A stretch of DNA of 6,536 bases from Bacillota bacterium (GCA_023418835.1 JAEZYW010000061.1:1-6536); one strand, 5' to 3'. Positions 1-6,019 are shown, counted from the first letter of the stretch. The notes: a model not told the origin generated them from the sequence alone. Translations and numbers: made by a program.

Positions 1-46
1 TTTCTAAAAATGAACCTTATCAAATTCAAATTTAGTTTTTGCTTAA

Positions 47-181
47 TTACAAATTAATCTTTGAGAAAGGTTCTGTAAGTGGCGAGCTCTGCTCGGGCGT
101 AGCCTTGACCATTCCAGGTTCTTTTGATAAAATTAAAATATTAAGAGCAAAAACGTAACACCTTAGTAATATGCCTAAATA
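47..181 (-). pseudogene. Possible degraded 3' end of an IS200/IS605-type tnpB (OrfB)
   Basis: On the minus strand a 44-codon open stretch ends with TAA at 47-49 and is bounded upstream by another in-frame TAA at 182-184. It contains ALNIL, followed about nine residues later by MVKATPEQSSPLTEPF. In family knowledge, TnpB proteins end with a DRDxNAAxNIL segment and then a variable tail that often resembles KPVEQ...LTDxPF, so the order and spacing fit. The zinc-finger cysteines and the RuvC-like residues expected upstream are absent, and there is no start codon or ribosome binding site, so this can only be a remnant. The coding match is short and partly read by eye. A chance resemblance, or a structured RNA instead of a protein remnant, remains possible. 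Confidence 0.35.
78..104 (-). other. GC-rich hairpin island, possibly from a tnpB right end or guide RNA
   Basis: This short island is clearly richer in G and C than the surrounding DNA. It contains a perfect CGAGC-(3 nt)-GCTCG hairpin, next to a smaller GGC/GCC pairing. It lies inside the putative tnpB remnant. In IS605-type elements the 3' end of tnpB overlaps the structured omega (guide) RNA and the element's right end, so such a location would be expected. No second boundary or intact element is visible. The RNA interpretation is inference. Confidence 0.25.
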
Positions 182-385
182 TTAAGGTCTATTTTTCATG
201 TTTGTTTTTATTCAGTTTTTACCAATATCAATTCTTATATTTTTTCATTTTACCTCTTGACTTTTAATAGTTAGTCTCCTTTATTGTAATCTTATAATAT
301 ACTAGAAAAGTATATATATTTATATTCTATCATTACTTTTTTAATAATCAACTAAAAGTATAGTTATTACTAAAAATAATAAATC
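182..385. other. AT-rich spacer, no gene seen
   Basis: This stretch is very AT-rich and has stop codons in all frames. On the minus strand an AGGAG-like motif (around 272-280) and a second AGAGGTAAAATG motif (around 246-257) look like translation signals, but each leads into a frame that closes within a few codons. These could be leftovers of a lost gene. No RNA gene, repeat array or terminator is evident. Confidence 0.5.
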
Positions 386-1195
386 CTAAATTGCAATATC
401 AAATTGAACTATTTTTCCAAAAGTATCCACTAACCTTAATTTATTGAGCTCTTCTACAAAAACTTCTATAGGTGTTCGGTAATTTAGGATTTTTCTTGGT
501 AAATTATTCATCCAGTTCATTATTTTTAGATAGTGATCTTCATTGTAGTCTAATAGAGATTTTCCTTTTGGAATGAATCTTCTTATTAGGCTATTGTGTT
601 TTTCGTTACTTCCTCTTTCTTGTGGGTTATTTGGATGGCAATAGTATACATCTCTAACTAAGCTATTTTCTAGTTTTGTTAAGCTAGCAAACTCTAACCC
701 ATTATCGCTTGTTATGCTTTTGAATATTGATGTAGAGTTTTCTATTTTTGATAGTAATTTTTCTAAGCTTTCATTAACTGATGATGAATTTTTTGATGCA
801 ATTTTTAGTATTATTTCCATCCTTGTTTTTCTCTCTGTTATAGTGATTAAAGCTGGTTCTTCTTTGTTTTTCTTTGGAACAATTGTATCTATTTCCCAAT
901 TGCCAAAGCTTGACCTATCTTCTATTTCTAAAGGTCTTTCTTCTATGCTTTTTCCGAGTTTTCTTTTATTTTTTCTAGTTCTTTTAATAGATGGTTTTCT
1001 TCTTAATTTCAAGGGCAAGTCTATAGATTTTATTTTTAAAAGACCGAGCTCTACATAGTTATATAAAGTTCTTGTACAGAGTATTTCATCAGAAAAAAGT
1101 TTATGTCGCTTTGCATATCCACAAATTGCATCTAAAGACCATTTATCTTTGGTGAACTTAGTATGAACAATTTCTAAAAAATTGCTACATTCCAA
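386..1195 (-). CDS. IS30-family transposase, C-terminal catalytic part (frame B)
   Basis: This frame holds the DDE integrase-like catalytic domain of an IS30 transposase, the enzyme that cuts and joins the element's ends. Catalytic residues are visible: D103 in WEID, D164 in TSDNGLEF and E198 in ERGSNEKHN, with 33 residues between the second D and the E (the DD33E spacing of IS30). The start of the frame, around ECSNF...DKWSLDA and LYNYVELGLLKIKSIDLPLKLRR, continues the linker of the N-terminal part in a different frame. The TTG at 1195 has no ribosome binding site. The frame is open further upstream and reads KSYKALECSNF, which is what a full-length protein would have there. It is therefore probably expressed only as a fusion to frame A by frameshifting, or not at all if this is a deletion mutant. 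The stop lies at the very edge of the terminal repeat. The catalytic domain looks complete. Confidence 0.85.
   Translation of the reverse strand: MECSNFLEIVHTKFTKDKWSLDAICGYAKRHKLFSDEILCTRTLYNYVELGLLKIKSIDLPLKLRRKPSIKRTRKNKRKLGKSIEERPLEIEDRSSFGNWEIDTIVPKKNKEEPALITITERKTRMEIILKIASKNSSSVNESLEKLLSKIENSTSIFKSITSDNGLEFASLTKLENSLVRDVYYCHPNNPQERGSNEKHNSLIRRFIPKGKSLLDYNEDHYLKIMNWMNNLPRKILNYRTPIEVFVEELNKLRLVDTFGKIVQFDIAI
389..411 (+). repeat. Left terminal inverted repeat of the IS30-family element
   Basis: Reading inward, this end carries the core AAATTGAACTA, which is identical at the other end. The full 23 bases match the reverse complement of 1538-1560 except at three positions. It overlaps the last codons of the transposase (residues VQFDIAI), as is usual for IS30 elements. 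TTCCA follows shortly inside both ends but with different spacing. Confidence 0.72.
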
Positions 1196-1467
1196 AGCTT
1201 TATATGATTTTTTAGAATTTTTCTGTGTTTCTCATAAACTGTCTTTCCTGTATCAGGATAATATACTTCTACTTCTTTATCGTTTTTAATTTGGGGTACT
1301 GTTCCTCGTTTTAATTCATTTCTTATTGTATTTGAAGCTCTATTCAGTTCTTTAGCTATTTTGTATGCAGAATAACCTTTATTGTGTAAAAGCTGAATTT
1401 GCCCTCTTTCAAAATCATTTAAATGTTTATTTTTTCTTGAATTTGTTGTAACATTATTATACTCCAT
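1174..1467 (-). CDS. IS30-family transposase, N-terminal DNA-binding part (frame A)
   Basis: This frame encodes the helix-turn-helix part that lets IS30 transposases recognise their terminal repeats: HLNDFERGQIQLLHNKGYSA is followed by YKIAKELNRASNTIRNELKR, then the family's YYPDTGKTVYEKHRK segment. The ATG at 1467 is preferred over the upstream GTG at 1476 because AAAAGG (1476-1481) lies 8 bases before it. After HRK the frame diverges from family sequence, reading ILKNHIKLWNVAIF before a TAG at 1174-1176. The correct continuation is in the -1 frame. One missing A in the run at 1218-1222, or a -1 slip at A AAA AAT (1207-1213), would restore a fusion of about 360 residues, the normal IS30 length. 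Alone, this part could act only as a DNA-binding protein, perhaps a repressor. Confidence 0.8.
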   Translation of the reverse strand: MEYNNVTTNSRKNKHLNDFERGQIQLLHNKGYSAYKIAKELNRASNTIRNELKRGTVPQIKNDKEVEVYYPDTGKTVYEKHRKILKNHIKLWNVAIF

Positions 1468-1504
1468 AGTTATCACCTTTTGGTTTTTGTTTTTGGTGAA
1501 TCAA

Positions 1505-1510
1505 TTATAC
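1505..1510 (-). promoter_or_regulatory. Likely extended -10 promoter of the IS30 transposase
   Basis: On the minus strand the sequence reads TTTGGTATAAT, a perfect TATAAT preceded by the TGN extension, about 38 bases upstream of the ATG at 1467. No good -35 box lies at 17 bases, which fits an extended -10 promoter. Between promoter and start, TCACC and GGTGA can pair across a 17-base A-rich loop and would cover the AAAAGG ribosome binding site. Confidence 0.5.
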
Positions 1511-1537
1511 CAAATGTGATTTACTATGGAATTTTTT

Positions 1538-1560
1538 TAGTTCAATTTCATTTTACAATT
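1538..1560 (-). repeat. Right terminal inverted repeat of the IS30-family element
   Basis: This is the partner of the left repeat: its reverse complement begins AATTG and contains the shared core AAATTGAACTA, with 20 of 23 bases matching. It lies about 70 bases upstream of the transposase start and just outside the likely transposase promoter, as expected for the upstream end of the element. Confidence 0.72.
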
Positions 1561-1729
1561 AATCAAAAATAATAAATATATTTAACTAAATAAATTTACT
1601 TAATTTTTTATATTTTTAAAAAAACATTGTTTATAAGACTTAAAAGACAAGATATTCAAGATTTTTTAACTATTATTACTAAATTTAATCAAAATATTTA
1701 ATAAAACTTTTATAGGAAATATTTGCGTT
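1561..1729. other. AT-rich spacer between the IS element and the coaX terminators
   Basis: This stretch is almost entirely A and T, with frequent stops in every frame. No ribosome binding site leads into an open frame, and no RNA gene or repeat array is visible. Confidence 0.5.
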
Positions 1730-1759
1730 AAAAAAGACCTTGAATTTTTTTCAAGATCT
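1730..1759 (-). terminator. Second (distal) intrinsic terminator behind coaX
   Basis: On the minus strand AGATCTTGAA pairs with TTCAAGGTCT (10 pairs, one of them G-U) across a loop of five A, and is followed directly by a run of T. It lies about 120 bases beyond the coaX stop and just after a first terminator, so the two act in series. In the plus direction the stem is not followed by a T run. Confidence 0.6.
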
Positions 1760-1769
1760 CAGACTGGAC

Positions 1770-1816
1770 AAAAAAGTCGAGGGCAATATTTTTTCGAAAA
1801 GGATATTATCTTCGAC
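1770..1816 (-). terminator. First intrinsic terminator behind coaX
   Basis: On the minus strand GTCGAAGATAATATCC pairs imperfectly with the segment ending in TTGCCCTCGAC: about 15 of 16 positions pair, including several G-U, across a short A/T-rich loop with CGAA. Six T residues follow at once (1770-1775). It begins 62 bases after the coaX stop codon and is the natural end of the panT-coaX transcript. A third, smaller ATCCC/GGGAT hairpin at 1848-1862 lies nearer to the gene but has no T run. Confidence 0.65.
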
Positions 1817-1878
1817 CCTTTTAAAATCAGTTTGTCAACACTCTCAAATCCCCATTAGGGATCTTAAATAAGTTGAAT

Positions 1879-2655
1879 TTATTGTTTGTTTCTATCAAAA
1901 ATAATTCTTAGACCTTCAAGGGTCAGCATATTGTCCATTTTTTGGATGTGCTTACTCTCTCCTGTTATGGTTTTTGAAAATCCTCCAGTAGAAATTACTT
2001 TGATTTGGTCAATTTCCAATTCCAACTCTTCGGCAATTTTTTCAATTATGTGATCAATAAGACCCACATATCCGTGAACCAGTCCAGATTGCATGGAGTT
2101 AACTGTGTTTCTGCCAATAACTTTTTCAGGTCTTACAATTTCAACTTTCGGCAATTTAGAAGCTCTCAAAAATAAGGCATCAGCAGAAATCTTAATTCCC
2201 GGAGTGATTACTCCACCAAGATAGTCTCCCCTTTCATTAATTACATCAAATGTAATAGCCGTTCCCAAATCCACAACTATAAGGGGACCTCCATATTTTT
2301 CAAAAGCTGCAACTCCATTTACAATTCTATCCGCTCCAACTTCCTTTGGATTGTCATAGAGTATGTTCATTCCAGTTTTTACTCCTGGTCCTACAACCAT
2401 GGGCTCAATATTGAAGTATTTTTTGCAAACTTCTGGAAAGATATCCATAACAGTTGGAACAACTGAAGAGATAATTATATCTGAAATTTCATCTATTTTT
2501 ATATTTGTATAGCTCAAAATCTGAAGCATCATCAAACCGTATTCATCTGTCGTCTTGTCTTTATCTGTGGAAATTCTCCAATCATAAATCAATTCAGAGC
2601 CTTTATATACTCCTAATACAATATTCGTATTCCCAACATCTATTACTAATAACAT
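1879..2655 (-). CDS. coaX: Type III pantothenate kinase
   Basis: CoaX phosphorylates pantothenate to 4'-phosphopantothenate, the first committed step of CoA synthesis, in the cytoplasm. The 258 residues are full family length. Visible features are the N-terminal phosphate-binding DVGNTN (6-11), the pantothenate-site segment YDNPKEVGADR (100-110) with the catalytic Asp at 109, the second ASKHA-fold phosphate loop VVDLGTAITFD (127-137), whose Asp129 belongs to the potassium site, GGVITPG (147-153), the NTVNSMQSG segment (183-191) and STGG (222-225). The ATG at 2655 follows GGTGAG by a few bases, within the 12-base gap after the ECF S-component stop. The two genes are thus almost certainly cotranscribed and translated together: one imports the vitamin, the other traps it by phosphorylation. 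Type III kinases are known to be insensitive to CoA feedback. Tandem terminators follow. Confidence 0.96.
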   Translation of the reverse strand: MLLVIDVGNTNIVLGVYKGSELIYDWRISTDKDKTTDEYGLMMLQILSYTNIKIDEISDIIISSVVPTVMDIFPEVCKKYFNIEPMVVGPGVKTGMNILYDNPKEVGADRIVNGVAAFEKYGGPLIVVDLGTAITFDVINERGDYLGGVITPGIKISADALFLRASKLPKVEIVRPEKVIGRNTVNSMQSGLVHGYVGLIDHIIEKIAEELELEIDQIKVISTGGFSKTITGESKHIQKMDNMLTLEGLRIIFDRNKQ

Positions 2656-2667
2656 TTTCTCACCGAA

Positions 2668-3426
2668 TTATTTATATTTTTTTAAAACGCCATTTACAAC
2701 GCTTGTAACTAAAATAGTAGCCAATATTGCTTCTGGAATCCCGTTTACTACGCCAATTCCAAATATAACTTTTCTAGTAGTTTCAATATTTTGTCCTAAA
2801 GCTTCCACGAATCTCTCTCCGTAAAGGAAATAAATTAAGGACAAAACTCCTAAAGTGTTTATCATCGTCCCTAAAACTGACGCTGCCATTATTTCCAAAG
2901 AATCAAATTTGTATTTTTTAATTGCCAAATAGACAATAAAAATAGTAAGGCAGAGTAATCCTAGATTTACAGCTAGACTTGCCCAATTAGTTTCTATTAT
3001 GGATTTATAAATTCCAAATAACAAATATGCAGAAATCCCTCCAATTAAAATAAAGAGAATTCCTTTGAAATTTTTTGTTCCCACTTTTTTTACAAATTCA
3101 TAGGCATAATAAGATCCTATACCAACTAAAATTCTAGGAAACACTGATATGACAGGGTGCATAAAAACAAAGGACACAGGGGTAGGATTTAAAAATGCAT
3201 TTATTAAACTAAATGCTCCAAATATCAACCCTACAAATCCTCCAACCATAGGCCCGTAAAGAATGGCGCCTATTATGACGGGTATGTGCATGATTGTCGC
3301 TCTAGTTGGTCCTATTGGAATAAAACCAAGGGGAGTCAGTCCTAATACAGCTGTGACGGCACCCAGAAGCCCAATTATAGCGATACTTCTTGCGTTTAAA
3401 CTTCTACTTCTCATAACGTTATTCAT
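2668..3426 (-). CDS. ECF transporter S component, probable pantothenate uptake protein
   Basis: This membrane protein binds a vitamin and works with a shared EcfA/A'/T energy module, which is not encoded here. The 252 residues are nearly all hydrophobic, with helices at roughly 14-34, 46-58, 60-78, 93-112, 123-139, 150-169, 176-202 and 222-247. Near the N-terminus A12 and A16 form the AxxxA pattern that S components use to contact EcfT. The ATG at 3426 is chosen because GGAGGAG lies just before it; an extension of 16 residues upstream has no such site. Typical S components have about 180-200 residues and six helices. This one has roughly 50 extra residues, apparently the 121-170 segment. Substrate assignment as pantothenate (PanT-like) rests on coaX being 12 bases downstream and is inference; the fold assignment is stronger. 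Confidence 0.85.
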   Translation of the reverse strand: MNNVMRSRSLNARSIAIIGLLGAVTAVLGLTPLGFIPIGPTRATIMHIPVIIGAILYGPMVGGFVGLIFGAFSLINAFLNPTPVSFVFMHPVISVFPRILVGIGSYYAYEFVKKVGTKNFKGILFILIGGISAYLLFGIYKSIIETNWASLAVNLGLLCLTIFIVYLAIKKYKFDSLEIMAASVLGTMINTLGVLSLIYFLYGERFVEALGQNIETTRKVIFGIGVVNGIPEAILATILVTSVVNGVLKKYK

Positions 3427-3526
3427 TTTCTCCTCCGATCCAGTTCTTAAAAAGATACTAGTCAATTTAAACAATAGCTTACATTTTCATTTTTGTACCA
3501 TTCCAATGGATATGGTCAAAATCCTT
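3427..3526 (-). promoter_or_regulatory. Leader between the peptidase gene and the panT-like gene
   Basis: The 100-base gap may carry the promoter of the panT-coaX unit. TTGACC (3514-3519 on the minus strand) is a fair -35 box but lacks a good -10 at 17 bases, and a TAGTAT further down lacks a good -35. A short ACCAT/ATGGT pairing exists (3496-3515), but no T run follows, so no terminator separates the peptidase from panT. No known riboswitch was recognised. A strong GGAGGAG (3430-3436) sits before the panT ATG. Confidence 0.3.
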
Positions 3527-4483
3527 TTATATTATATCATCATATGCAAAAAAATTCTCATATGTTTTTGAAAATTTTATAGCATTTAAAATTGCTCTCA
3601 TCATTACCTCCACTCCAAGAACTCCTAGGACGTCTACATCCGCCTTGACTTTATTTGTTCCCAAGGCAAAAATTGTATCTCCATCCATGGAAGTGTGGAC
3701 AGGATTTATACATCTTGCAAAGGCGTTATGCCCCATCTCGGCTACTTTATTTGCCTCAGCTTTAGTAAGAAATGCATTTGTTGCTATAACTCCAATTGTA
3801 GTATTTGTTCCCAGATTTCCTTTTCCATAACCATTTATTAAAATATCTTTTGTATCTAAAAGTTTTTTATTTTCATAATCATAGACTCCTGCGATTTTAG
3901 AATTATCTCTATAATCAAAAACATCTCCCACGGCGTTTACTGAAACAATAGCCCCTACTACCAAATCACCTACGGAAATGCTAGCAGAACCCAAGCCAGA
4001 TTTCATGGCTTTATCCATACCTAAAATTTTTCCAACTGTCGCTCCTGCACCAGCCCCGACATTTCCTTGGGAATTTTCTTTGGAGAAAGCCAATTTAGCC
4101 GCTTCGTATCCCATTTTAAAGTCTGGTCTTACGTTTTTATCTCCAATTCCTAAATCAAAAATTACCGCAGAAGATACTATGGGTACCTTTACAATTCCAG
4201 TATCAAAGCCGATTTCCTTTTCTTCCAAATACTTCATTACACCGCCAGCAGAATCTAGTCCAAAAGCGGATCCTCCAGACAAAACTATGGCATGAACCTT
4301 TTCTATGGCCTTTTTTTCTTGAAATAAATCCGTCTCCCTAGTCCCTGGTGCAGATCCCCTTACGTCTATACCGCCAGTAGCACCTTCTTCGGCTATTATT
4401 ACAGTGCAACCCGTCATGGCATTTAGGTCCTCTTTGTTGCCAACTTTTATTCCCTTTACGTCAGTTATATATCCAGAAAACAA
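3527..4483 (-). CDS. P1-family (DmpA/NylC-like) self-processing peptidase
   Basis: This is an N-terminal-nucleophile-type amidohydrolase of peptidase family S58/P1, which includes L-aminopeptidase D-esterase DmpA, beta-peptidyl aminopeptidases such as BapA, and the nylon-oligomer hydrolase NylC. The precursor cuts itself into two chains. Numbered from a longer frame that starts at 4516, family motifs are GYITDVKGIKVGN (15-27), GGIDVRGSAPGTRETDL (48-64), VLSGGSAFGLDSAGGV (78-93), GNVGAGAGATVGK (151-163) and GNLGTNTTIGVIATNA (233-248). By analogy with NylC, the N238-T239 bond is the likely self-cleavage site and T239 the nucleophile. The TTG at 4483 is the preferred start because AAGGTG lies 6 bases before it, giving MFSGYITDV and 318 residues; the frame is open to a TTG at 4516 with no such site. 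No signal peptide is visible, so it is cytoplasmic. The substrate is unknown. Nearby pantothenate genes hint at a beta-alanine or pantothenate amide. Confidence 0.9.
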   Translation of the reverse strand: MFSGYITDVKGIKVGNKEDLNAMTGCTVIIAEEGATGGIDVRGSAPGTRETDLFQEKKAIEKVHAIVLSGGSAFGLDSAGGVMKYLEEKEIGFDTGIVKVPIVSSAVIFDLGIGDKNVRPDFKMGYEAAKLAFSKENSQGNVGAGAGATVGKILGMDKAMKSGLGSASISVGDLVVGAIVSVNAVGDVFDYRDNSKIAGVYDYENKKLLDTKDILINGYGKGNLGTNTTIGVIATNAFLTKAEANKVAEMGHNAFARCINPVHTSMDGDTIFALGTNKVKADVDVLGVLGVEVMMRAILNAIKFSKTYENFFAYDDII

Positions 4484-4618
4484 TACTATCACCTTATTTA
4501 ATATATTTATATCCAATTTAAAAAATGATAAAACTTTACTATTTTATCTTCCATATATACCTATAAACTTTATCATTCTGGGTATATGATAAATATATTT
4601 TAAATAGGAGGTAATTTA
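4484..4618. promoter_or_regulatory. Divergent promoter region with three ATGATAAA octamers
   Basis: The gap separates the minus-strand peptidase from the plus-strand aldehyde dehydrogenase. The octamer ATGATAAA occurs at 4525-4532 and 4586-4593, and its reverse complement TTTATCAT at 4569-4576. The latter two form a perfect 8-bp inverted repeat with a 9-base spacer. The first and second also match beyond the octamer (TAAA, one base, TTT(T)ATCATT) with one base indel. The plus-strand candidate -10 box TATGAT (4585-4590) overlaps the third copy, so a protein binding there would block or alter dehydrogenase transcription. For the minus strand, TATAAA at 4506-4511 is a weak -10 candidate. Promoter positions are tentative; the repeats are directly visible. 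Confidence 0.5.
4606..4611 (+). promoter_or_regulatory. Ribosome binding site of the aldehyde dehydrogenase
   Basis: AGGAGG, a perfect Shine-Dalgarno core, lies 7 bases before the ATG at 4619 and fixes this as the start. Confidence 0.85.
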
Positions 4619-6019
4619 ATGAACACATATAGTCTATTTATTGATGGAAATTGGATTGAAAATGACTTCGATGACTATATTGAAGTAGAAAACCCCGGAA
4701 CTAAAGAAATAATTGGTAAAGTACCTGCTGCAAAAGAAGAGGACGTAAACAAAGCTGTGGAAGGTGCCTTGAAAGCTTTTCCTGAATGGAAAAATTTAGA
4801 TGTTGAAGAAAGAATTAAATACGTCCAAGGAATGTATGAGTATTTTAAAGAAAATGTCGACGATATTGCTAAGACGTTGCAATCAGAGCTGGGATGTCCT
4901 CCAGACTTTGCTAAAGAAAGACACGTTGAAGGATATTTTGAAAATATAGAAGATTTTATTAATATTGCAAAAGACTACAAATTTGTAGAAAATTTCGAAG
5001 GATATGAAATCCACAAAGAGCCAGTGGGAATAGTAGGGGCTTTAACTCCTTGGAATTATCCTTTTGGGCAAATTGTAAAAAAAGTTATTCCTGCTTTACT
5101 AGCCGGAAATGTAGTCGTATTAAAACCAAGCCAAAGAACTCCCCTAACTGCGTATTATTGGGCAGTAGCGGCTGAAAAAGTAAATCTTCCTAAGGGAGTA
5201 TTTCAACTAGTGACAGGACGAGGAGCCGAAGTTGGAGATGTTTTAGCTACCCATAAAGATGTAAATATGATTTCATTTACCGGTTCTACAAAGGGTGGAA
5301 TCGAAATTACAAAGCTGGCAGCTGACACTGTTAAAAGGGTTTCTTTAGAGCTAGGTGGAAAATCTCCTGGGCTTATATTAGAAGGCGCAGACTATCCAAA
5401 GGCAATTAAATCTATTTTAGGAACCGTTTATCTAAATATGGGGCAAAGCTGTTCTGCCAAGACGAGACTTTTAGCTCCTAGAAAAGATAAAGAGGAAATA
5501 GAAAAACTCCTGATAGAAACGACTAAAGAATTCCGATTTGGAAGTTCAAAGGATGAAGATGCAGATGTAGGAGCTTTGCAATCTAAGAAACAATTAGATA
5601 AAGTAAGTGGATATGTGGAAGTTGGTAAAGATGAGGCTGAACTACTCTTCCAAGGAGAGGGTCACGACGGAGATGGTTATTACTTCCCTCCTACTATTTT
5701 TACCGAAGTAGACCAAAACGCTGAAATTGCTCAAAACGAAATTTTTGGACCAGTTCTGTCTGTAATTTACTACGACACAGTTGAAGAAGCAATTGAAATT
5801 TCAAATAACACAATTTACGGTTTGTCAGGAATGATTTTTGGACCGGAAGAAGAGGCTCGTAGAGTTGCAAAAGAAATTAGAACTGGACAACTTCAAATTA
5901 ACGATGCACCCTTTACCCACAACGCTCCTTTTGGAGGCTTTAAACAATCTGGTAGAGGTAGAGAAGGTGGAATCCACGGATTTGAAGAGTTCTTAGAGAT
6001 TAAGACAATATTTATTTAG
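4619..6019 (+). CDS. NAD(P)-dependent aldehyde dehydrogenase
   Basis: This enzyme oxidises an aldehyde to the acid with NAD(P)+. Its 466 residues are complete and typical for the soluble superfamily. Visible motifs are TPWNYPFGQ (143-151) with Asn146, VLKPS (167-171) with cofactor-binding Lys169, FTGST (220-224) of the Rossmann fold, SLELGGKSP (242-250) with general base Glu244, NMGQSCSA (273-280) with catalytic Cys278, NEIFGP (373-378) with Glu374 and PFGGFKQSGRGREGG (437-451). The residue after KPS is Gln172, where NAD-preferring members usually have Glu, so NADP use or dual use is possible. The overall pattern resembles the betaine/succinate-semialdehyde type, but the substrate cannot be named. 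Both ends are intact and the ribosome binding site is strong. It stands alone on the plus strand, and no partner enzyme is adjacent. Its control probably involves the octamer repeats overlapping its likely promoter. Confidence 0.95.
   Translation: MNTYSLFIDGNWIENDFDDYIEVENPGTKEIIGKVPAAKEEDVNKAVEGALKAFPEWKNLDVEERIKYVQGMYEYFKENVDDIAKTLQSELGCPPDFAKERHVEGYFENIEDFINIAKDYKFVENFEGYEIHKEPVGIVGALTPWNYPFGQIVKKVIPALLAGNVVVLKPSQRTPLTAYYWAVAAEKVNLPKGVFQLVTGRGAEVGDVLATHKDVNMISFTGSTKGGIEITKLAADTVKRVSLELGGKSPGLILEGADYPKAIKSILGTVYLNMGQSCSAKTRLLAPRKDKEEIEKLLIETTKEFRFGSSKDEDADVGALQSKKQLDKVSGYVEVGKDEAELLFQGEGHDGDGYYFPPTIFTEVDQNAEIAQNEIFGPVLSVIYYDTVEEAIEISNNTIYGLSGMIFGPEEEARRVAKEIRTGQLQINDAPFTHNAPFGGFKQSGRGREGGIHGFEEFLEIKTIFI

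Larger units (their letters stand above)
389..1560 (-). mobile_element. IS30-family insertion sequence, about 1.17 kb
   Basis: The element encodes an IS30-type transposase in two overlapping frames and is bounded by imperfect inverted repeats at 389-411 and 1538-1560 that match at 20 of 23 positions. The size is typical for the family (IS30 itself is about 1.2 kb with repeats of about 26 bp and an open frame that runs into the right repeat). The transposase stop codon (386-388) lies immediately outside the matched repeat, so the true tip may be a few bases further out or the stop may come from flanking DNA. No convincing 2-3 bp target duplication is visible, which suggests an old or altered insertion. 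It sits between a possible tnpB remnant and the terminators behind coaX, in a region with no essential gene. Confidence 0.82.

Noticed and set aside
347..375. Possible left end of the IS30 element at TCAACTAAAAGTATAGTT
   Set aside because: It matches the right end only over AACTAAAA and then needs a gap of several bases, whereas 389-411 matches 20 of 23 bases without gaps.
714..1058. Plus-strand open frame of 114 codons, rich in Leu, Ser and Phe
   Set aside because: It lies antisense within the DDE domain of the transposase, has no ribosome binding site, and its composition is what an antisense frame of Lys/Glu-rich coding DNA gives.
1471..1496. TCACC/GGTGA pair as a terminal repeat of the element
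   Set aside because: It is an internal pairing around the transposase ribosome binding site and has no counterpart at the left end.
3499..3510. CCATT CC AATGG hairpin between the peptidase and panT as a terminator
   Set aside because: A 2-base loop cannot form well and no T run follows on either strand.
3263..3571. Plus-strand open frame of 102 codons with hydrophobic stretches
   Set aside because: It is antisense to the start of the ECF S-component gene, whose own frame has clear family features and a strong ribosome binding site.
3978..4295. Plus-strand open frame of 105 codons, Pro- and Ala-rich
   Set aside because: It is the antisense shadow of the glycine-rich motifs of the P1 peptidase.
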